A stretch of DNA of 64,000 nt, from positions 1,674,001-1,738,000 of the forward strand of contig CM062383.1 in NCBI GenBank assembly GCA_031310005.1, read 5' to 3'. Under the pieces are notes generated by a model that was not told where the DNA came from, ran no database searches, and saw only the letters and a list, made by a program, of their open reading frames with translations. This document shows positions 55,901-64,000 of the stretch, one piece after another; position 1 is the first letter of the stretch; the number at the start of each line of letters is the position of its first letter. This stretch comes from Dactylellina haptotyla. Its lineage: Eukaryota; Ascomycota; Orbiliomycetes; Orbiliales; Orbiliaceae. Made by a program: the position numbers and the translations under genes.

Positions 55901-57138
55901 TAAAAATATAAATATTAATAATTTAAAAATATTCTTTAATAAATTTAATTTATTATAAATTTTAAATAATATAAAAACTTTTTAATCTTATCTTAATATC
56001 TATAAAATTATTTAAATTTTTAATAAAATATAAATAATTAATAAAAATTTAAATAATATAATTATTATTAGTTTTTATTTTTATTTTTTATTCTCTTTAT
56101 ATTATATAAAATAAAAATTATAAATATAAATAATTTTAATAAGAATATAAAAAAAATAATTTTATTTTATTATTTTTAAACTATTAATATAAATAAAAAA
56201 TAATAATAATTTATTAAATAAATTAATTAAATTTATATAATAAACTATCAAATTTATTAAAATCTAATATTTTATATTTTTATATATATAAATAAAAAAT
56301 TAAAATAAATTAATAAAATTTATTAAAATTATTAAAATCATTAAAATATTTTTTATTATTATTAAAATTTTTATTAGATTTTCTAAATTTTAAAATTAAA
56401 TTGATTTACAACAAAATCTATTTTTTTTATAAAATAAAAATAAATTTTATTTAATTTTTAATTTCTAAAACAATTAATATAACTTTTTCTAATTATTTTA
56501 AATACATCTTATATATTTTTATAAATTTTAATATCTAAATTATAATAACCATTTTTTAAATTTTTTAAAATTTTTATAATTATTTTTAAATTTTATAAAT
56601 ATTTATTATTATTTAAAATAATAATTTTAACTAAACTATTAATAATTTTATTAAATATATATAATTTTTATATTTATATGGTAGTATTACAATAAATTTT
56701 ATCATTAATAATCAAAATTTTATCTTTACTTTTAAATAAGTTAATTTTAAAAATTAATGGGGGTAAAAGTAATATTTCTTTTTTTTATTTTTATAAATAT
56801 AAAAATATTTAATTAATTTTATAAAATTTAATTTTTAATTTATTTATTTAAATATTATATAAATAAAAATAATTACCTTTTTTATTTATAATCTCATTTT
56901 TAAAAATTATAAAATTTTTTAAATTAAAAAATATTATTATATATATACTTCTTTTTAATTAAAAAATAATTAATTAAAATATTATACTTCATATATTACC
57001 CAATATAATAATACAAATATATAATATTAAAATATATAAAATTTTCTTTTTATTTAAAATATTTAAATTTTTTAATAAAAAATATATATAAAATTATAAA
57101 ATATTAAAAATAACTCACCTAAAGTATGTAATAATAAT
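49964..57138 (-). mobile_element. Chromovirus LTR element E4, interrupted by E5 (fossil)
   Basis: This is a reverse-oriented member of the same family. Its 3' LTR starts at 49964 (TGTTACACTGTACG) and runs to about 50356. The internal region is collinear with the minus strand of N and E2 from about 50860 on; the 450 bp just inside the 3' LTR match poorly. The 5' LTR begins at 56980 and breaks off at 57138, where E5 starts. The remaining part of that LTR should lie beyond E5, outside the window. It is broken throughout by very many changes. It is older than E5. Confidence 0.83.
56980..57138 (-). repeat. 5' LTR of E4, part left of E5
   Basis: These 159 bp match the beginning of the minus-strand LTR (compare 45467 onward in N), including AATAACTCACCTAAA near 57107. 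The match stops exactly where TGTCACAGACC of E5 begins. ATAAT at 57134-57138 is the predicted target duplication of E5. Confidence 0.85.
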
Positions 57139-57647
57139 TGTCACAGACCATGAGTCTTGACAGTATACATACCTGTACCTTACTCTGCGTTGTATTGTTT
57201 TGAGTTCTACTATTGTACTTTATATTTATAAATATATATTACTCCTAATATATTTAATTGCAAAGCCTATTTATTTATTTAATATTTTAAACTATAATAT
57301 AATATATCTTGTGGATTATTGCTTATTATAGATTATAAATTATAAACCACAATCTATTATAATTTATAATTTATTATAAATATATTAAACCATTCCTATA
57401 TATAAGATTATCTTTAAGATTAATAAAATATTCCTATTTTTATTAGTTAATTTAAATATAATTTAGTATATTTAATTATTTTTATTCTATTATTATTATA
57501 TATTTTAAATAAGTTATTTTTAATATTTTACAACTCCATATATATTTTTTATTAAAAGATTTAGGTATTTTAGGTAGAAAGAAAATTTTACATATTTTAA
57601 TATTGTATATTCGTATTGTTACATTAAATAGCGTACAAAATATAACA
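57139..57647 (+). repeat. 5' LTR of E5
   Basis: It starts TGTCACAGACCATGAG and ends GCGTACAAAATATAACA. It is less altered at its inner end than the 5' LTRs of E1 and E3, which fits a younger copy. A block at about 57290-57420 differs from the other LTRs by more than transitions and resembles the solo LTR at 24361-24832, so it may represent a subfamily. Confidence 0.9.
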
Positions 57648-60600
57648 TTTTAATTAATTATTTTTTAATTAAGAAGAAGTATATATATAACAGCACCTTT
57701 TAACCTAAAAGATTTTATAATTTTAAAAAATAAAATTATAAATAAAAAAAACAATTATTTTTATTTATATAACATCTAAATAAATAAATTAAAAATTAAG
57801 TTTTATAAAATTAATTAAATATTTTTATATTTATGAAAATAAAAAAAAAAAATATCATCTTTACCCCTATTAATTTTTAAAGCCGACTTGTTTAAAAATA
57901 AAAACAAAATTTCAATTATTAATAATAAAACCTATTTTAATATTACTATGCAAATATAAAAAGAAAAATTGTATATATTTAATAAAATTATTAATAGTTT
58001 AACTGAAATTATTATTTTAAATAATAATAAATATTTATAAAATTTAGAAATAATTATAAAAATTTTAAAAAAATTTAAAAAAATAGTTATTATGATCTAA
58101 ATAGCTATTAAAATTTATAAGAATATATAAGGTATATTTAATATAATTAAAAAAAAAGTTGTATTAATTGCTTTAAAATTTAATTAAAAACTAAATAAAA
58201 TTTATTCTTATTTTATACTAAATAAAAATAAATTTTATTATAAGTTAATTCTAACTTTAGAAATTTAAAAATTTAATAAGGATTTTAATAATAATAATAA
58301 AAGATATCCTAATAATTTTAATAATTTAATAAATTTTATTAATTTATTTTAATTTTTATTTACTATATGGAAATAAAATATTAGATTTTGATAAATTTAA
58401 TAATTTATTATAACTTAATCAATTTATTTAATAAGTTGTTATTATTTTTTATTTTTGTATTAATAGTTTAAAAATGATGAAGATAAAATTTTTTTTTTAT
58501 ATTTTTATTAAAATTATTTTCCATACTTATAATTTTTACCTTATATAATATAAAAATAGAAAAAATAAAATAAAAAATTAATAATAACTATATTATTTAA
58601 ATTTTTATTAATTATTTATATTTTATTAAAAGACTTAAATAATTTTATGGATATTAAGATAAAATTAAAAACTCTTTATATTATTTAAAATTTATAATAA
58701 ATTAAATTTATTAAAAATATTTCTAAATTATTAATATTTATACTTTATAGTTGGATACATAGCAAAATAATTAATCTATTATATTAAAAAGGATTAAAAT
58801 TTATATAAAAATAAGAAATTATTAAAATGATTATATATAATTTAAAATTTAATATTATATAATTAAAAATTTAATTATAAAATTTAATAATAATTATTTT
58901 TGAAAATATAAAGCAAATACCTTTTAAAATTATAATAATTATTAATTTTTTAATTCCTAAGAAAATTACCTAAATTAATAAAATAATTAATTTGGACTTT
59001 ATAATAATAGTTAAGGAAATTGATTTTTATAAATCAAAATTAATTATTTTAAAATTAAAATAATTCTTTATATATCTCTTAAAATAATTATTAAAAATTA
59101 AATAATTAATAATAATAAAATAAAAATAATTAGATTTTAAAAATACTTTTAAACTATTTTTTATAAAGTTAGGAAAAATTTAAAATCAAAATTAATGATT
59201 AGGAAATCATTTTCCAAAATTTAATAAATTAATATATTACAATATAATAAAAATATATTAAGTAAAATTATTTAATTAATTAATATTTAAAAAATATTAG
59301 AATAATTAATTAAAAATACCATAAGAATAACATAATTATAAAAATATTAAAAACTATAATAAATATATTAAAAATATAAAAGTAATTATTAATAATTTAA
59401 AAAAATCTTAGAAAGAATAATAATTTAATATTATTTTTATTAAATTAATAAGGAAAATATTTTTAATATTGATTTAGCTATCTTTTAAATTTTAATTATA
59501 TTGGAAAAAATTTAAATTTTTACTCTACCTATTGTTTCACCTAAAATATATACTTTTAAAAATTAAAAATTAAAAATATTTAATAAAAAATAAATTAAAC
59601 CTATTATAAAAAATATTATTTCAAATAGGAAAATCTTTTCTAAAAAAATTATATATCTATAATTTATTTAAAATTTTTAAATAATTTATAAAAAGAATAT
59701 AAAATTTAGGAAAAATTTATTTATAATGATTTTAAAACCTTATATTATTATAAATTTAAAATTTATTTTTAAAATATTATAAAATTATATAAAATTGGAT
59801 TATAAAATCTACATTTATACTAATTAATTTTTAATAAAAGAAAAATATAATAATCATATAAATAAATTATATTATTAATAAAAAAAATCTATAATTAATT
59901 ATTTCTTAAATTTGATGATATTAGTAAATTAGATTTAAAAAGATTATTTATCATTTTAAAAATAAATATTATATATTAAAAAATTAATATTTTAAATAAC
60001 TTACTTTATTTAGTATTGGACTTATAAAATATAATTATTTAATATTTATATAATAATAATAAAAACTAGCCTAATTTATTAATTAATATATAAAATTATA
60101 TAAAATATATTAATATTAATTATATAAATATTTTAATATAGATTTAGCTAAATTTACATATTAAAATTATATAAATTAAATAGTTATTTTTAATTATAAA
60201 TATATAAAAATAATAAAAATTTTTATAAATTTTATTAATAGATTATATATTTTATAATATTTTATTATTATGGAATTAAAGAATTAAACTAATATAAAAT
60301 TATAAAATATATTAATTTTATATAAAAATTATAATATTATTAAAATAATCTTAGGAATTAATATTATAAAAATTAAAAAAGGAAAAAATATTAATTTATA
60401 AATTAAAAATTTTTAATTATTATTTTATAATAAAAATTTTTATACTTATATTAATTATGTATAAAGATAGATTAATATCATTTTTATAATATATTGGAAG
60501 AAATTTCAAAATTATATATTTATAAAAATTATTTAAATTATAAATAATAATTTTATTATAAAAGATTTAAAATTTTATATTTAAAATTATTAATAAAATA

Positions 60601-63600
60601 TTTTAATCTAATAAATATATTACTAATTTTTAAAAATAGAAAAAGCAAAAAACATTATAAATAATGTAAAATTTAATAATATTAAATAATATAATATTTT
60701 AAATTAAAAAGTTTTAAATAATAATATATATTAAATTATTTAATTTTTATTTTATTAAAAGGATTTAATAAAATTTTTAATTAAATTAAAAAATAATATT
60801 TTTAAATATTTTATATTATTAATGGAAATTTTATAAGTTTTTATAAATAATAAAATAAAAATTATATATATTTTAGAAAAATATATTAAAAATATAATTT
60901 TTCTATATAATTTAAAAATATTATATATAATATTATTGTTTTAAAAAAATTTAAAAATAGTTAAATATAAAATTAATATTATTTTTATTATTAATAATTA
61001 TTTTAAAAAAAACTATCAATATCTTCAACAATTAATAATGATTTTATTTTAAAATATAATTAATTAGAAGATTATAACTTAGTTATAAATTTTAAAATAA
61101 AATAATTAAATTTATTTATTATAATTACCAACAAAACCTATATTAAATTTGATGAATAGTTTATAAATAATTAAAAAAGTCCATTTATAATTTATAAAAT
61201 ATTTTTAATAAAGAAATTTATTATTATTTTATAATAAATTTAATATTCTTAAATGAATATGGTTCAAAACTAAAGATATTATTAAAATTATTAAAATAAT
61301 TTTAAAAATATATTATTAAAAAAATCCTAAAATGGATGTTTAAATAAATTTAAACCTTTAAAAGATTAAAAATAAAATATATTATTTTTATTTATAAAAA
61401 TATATTATTTTTATTTAATAAGTTTATTTATAAAATATTATTATAAAAAGTATTACACCTAAATTTCTATTTATTTATATTTATATTAAAAAGAGTTTAA
61501 AATACTTAAAATATATATTAAAAATTTACAAAAAATATATTTATTTTTAAAATTTTTAATAAAATATTTAATTTTATTTTTAAAAATAAAAAATTATGAA
61601 TATATATTAATTATTAAAATTTTAATATTATTATAATTAAAAATTATAATAATTTATCCTAAATCAAATTTTTAAATCAATTGATTAAAATTATTTATTT
61701 TATTAAATTCAATATTATAATCACTTATCATAATTTATAAATTATTTTAAAAAATATTTAAAAAATAATATTTAGATGTTATTATAGTTTATTTGAATAT
61801 TTAATTATATTTATAAAATTAATTAATATTTTAATATTTTTTAAATTTTTATAAATTATATATTAAAAATTATATTAATAAAATCTATATTATCTATTTT
61901 AACAATATATTAATTTATAATAAAAATTTTGAAAAATATTAATAATATATTATTATTTTTAAAATATTAAATAAATATAATTTTAAAATTAAATTAAAAA
62001 ATAGAATTTAAAATTATAAAATATAAATTTCTTAAAATTATTATTATAATTAAAAATCAAAATAAATTTTAAAAAATTAATATTATTTAAAAATAATTTT
62101 GATTTTAAAATATTAAAAATATTTAAACTTTTTTAAAACTATATAATTATTATTAATGATTTATTAAATAATATAATTATATATCCATTATTTTAAAATT
62201 AATAAAAATTAAAGTATATTTTAAAATAATTCCTAATTAAATACATATTTTTAATATATTTAAAAATTATTTTTTTAGTTTTTATTTTAAATTATATAAT
62301 TTTAATTTATTTATTAAAATTAAAATAAATATTTTTAATATTGTATTAAAAACTTATTTATATTAATTGTAATTAATTTAAGAATAATATCTTATTATTT
62401 ATTTTTTTATAAATTTAATATTATTAAATTATAATATTTTATTTATGATAAAGAATTAATAATTATTATTTAAATTTATAAAATATAAAAATATATTTTT
62501 AAATAAGAAAATTTTTATAATATATTTAAATTATAAGAATTTTATTTATTTTATTATTTAAAATTTTAGTTAATAATAAATTTATTAATAAAAATTTATT
62601 AACTAATATAATATAAAAATTATATATTATAAAAAAAGAGAATTTTAAAGCCAATACTATTAATTAATAATTTAATTTAATAATTAAAATTTAATCTAAT
62701 AAAGAAGCTATTTTTAAAAAAATAATATATAATTATTATAGTTAATAAAGCCTTTAATTTTATTTTTATATAAAAAATTAATTTATAAATAATTTTAAAT
62801 AAAATTATAATAAATATTTTATTATAAAAAGAATATTATTAGAAAACCTTAATATTTTAGATTATTTTATAATAGAAGATTTATTTTTTTAAAATTTTTT
62901 TATATTTTTATTAAAAATTTTAATAATAATTTATTAAATAATATTATGATATGTTAGTTTATAAATATTTAAAAATTAAATATATTTAAAATTTTTAATT
63001 AAGTTTTATTTTTAATTTTAAATATAATAATATATTAAATAATATATTAAAATTTATAATATATGTTGTTAAAATAAACCTAGCTAATATTTATTTTATA
63101 AAAAATTATAATTTTATAATATATTTTTAAATTATTTTAAATCATTTTTATAATTTTATATAAAAATGCTTTTTTTAAAATTCTCTTATAAATATTATTT
63201 ATAATAAAGTTTTAATCATTATTTACAAATTTAGTAAAATAATTTTTAAAATTATAAAATTTTAAATAATTTATAATTAAATTTGAATAAATTTATAATA
63301 AATAAATTTTTAATTAATATAAATTATAATTTAAATATATTTATAACAAAAATATGTTATTTATTAATAAATTTTAAAACTTAATTAAGAATTAAATTAG
63401 TATTAAAATTAATATTGTTAGTAAAAATATACCTAAATAAATGAAATTATAAAATAAATTATTTAAATTATTAAAATATAATTAAAATTTTTTTAATATA
63501 GTATAAAACAATTAAGTTAAATTATTATTATATTTTAAATTTATTTATAATATATTTAAATATTTATCTACTAAATACATACTTTATAAAATATTTAAAG

Positions 63601-64000
63601 AATAGAATTCTATTATAATTTTACCTTTTATAATATTTAAAATTTATAAAAGTAAAAAATATATAAAAAATATAAAAATTTTTATAATAATTTATAAAAA
63701 ATTTTTAATTTATAATAAAATATATATTATATTATTATAATTAACAACATATAAAAGTACCTTTTTAAAAAGAAAATAAAGCATACTTACTTACCAAATA
63801 CATTAAACAAAAAAATAATAAAGTAAAAATTGGATTATTAAAAATATAAACTTTTATTATTATTAAAAATTTAATAATAATACTTTTAAATTTAAAATTT
63901 TAGGATTTATTTAAATTTATTAATTTTTTTATTTTATTTTTTAAAATTAGTTTTTAGGCTTAAAAAGACTCAGAAAATAAAAATTAAAATATAAAAATTA
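57139..64000 (+). mobile_element. Chromovirus LTR element E5, 3' end outside window (fossil)
   Basis: E5 starts with a 509-bp 5' LTR (57139-57647) and continues collinearly with E1. The reverse transcriptase block is at about 61.40-61.92 kb. The window ends in the GPY/F-to-chromodomain region, matching about 15.54 kb in E1. By comparison about 1.7 kb, including the 3' LTR, should follow. It is broken throughout by very many changes. It is inserted in the 5' LTR of E4, so it is the younger of the two. Confidence 0.88.

Overview
The window is a gene-free, extremely AT-rich stretch (by eye about nine bases in ten are A or T) built almost wholly from old LTR retrotransposons. Aligned copies differ mostly by C-to-T and G-to-A changes, often in strand-biased blocks. 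This is the pattern left by repeat-induced point mutation (RIP), so the likely source is an AT-rich, repeat-filled compartment of a filamentous ascomycete (Pezizomycotina). I cannot name the species. No intact host protein gene, tRNA or rRNA was found, and the few long open frames are chance or fossil frames inside the elements.

The main family is a Ty3/mdg4-type (gypsy) chromovirus of about 8.3-8.5 kb. Its LTRs are about 505 bp, with ends TGT...ACA, 5-bp target duplications and an A-rich polypurine tract before the 3' LTR. Faded reverse transcriptase, GPY/F and chromodomain patterns can still be recognised. Six copies are present: E0 (1-1734, 3' end only, + strand), E1 (8679-17220, +), E2 (25361-33667, -), E3 (34751-48887, +), E4 (49964-57138, -, its 5' LTR interrupted by E5) and E5 (57139-64000, +, running off the window). 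A short relative N (40277-45969, -) sits inside E3. Five-base duplications seen on both sides: ATAAA (E1), TTTAT (E2), GTATT (E3) and AATAG (N). A diverged solo LTR probably lies at 24361-24832.

Other elements are older or different. A second LTR-element lineage (unit A, minus strand) is present twice: 6361-8673 continuing at 17226-19160 (split by E1), and 19957-24355. A Copia-like piece (1735-3993) begins with a better-preserved LTR-like island carrying a TATA box. It stops at a small GC-richer island (3994-4078), followed by an (ATT)n microsatellite (4088-4283).

The nesting gives relative ages: unit A is older than E1, E3 is older than N, and E4 is older than E5. The most interesting signals concern how the mutation process worked. 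The outer edges of the elements are clearly better preserved than the inner edges of the same LTRs, and matching segments of two copies were mutated on opposite strands. I found no new functional gene system.
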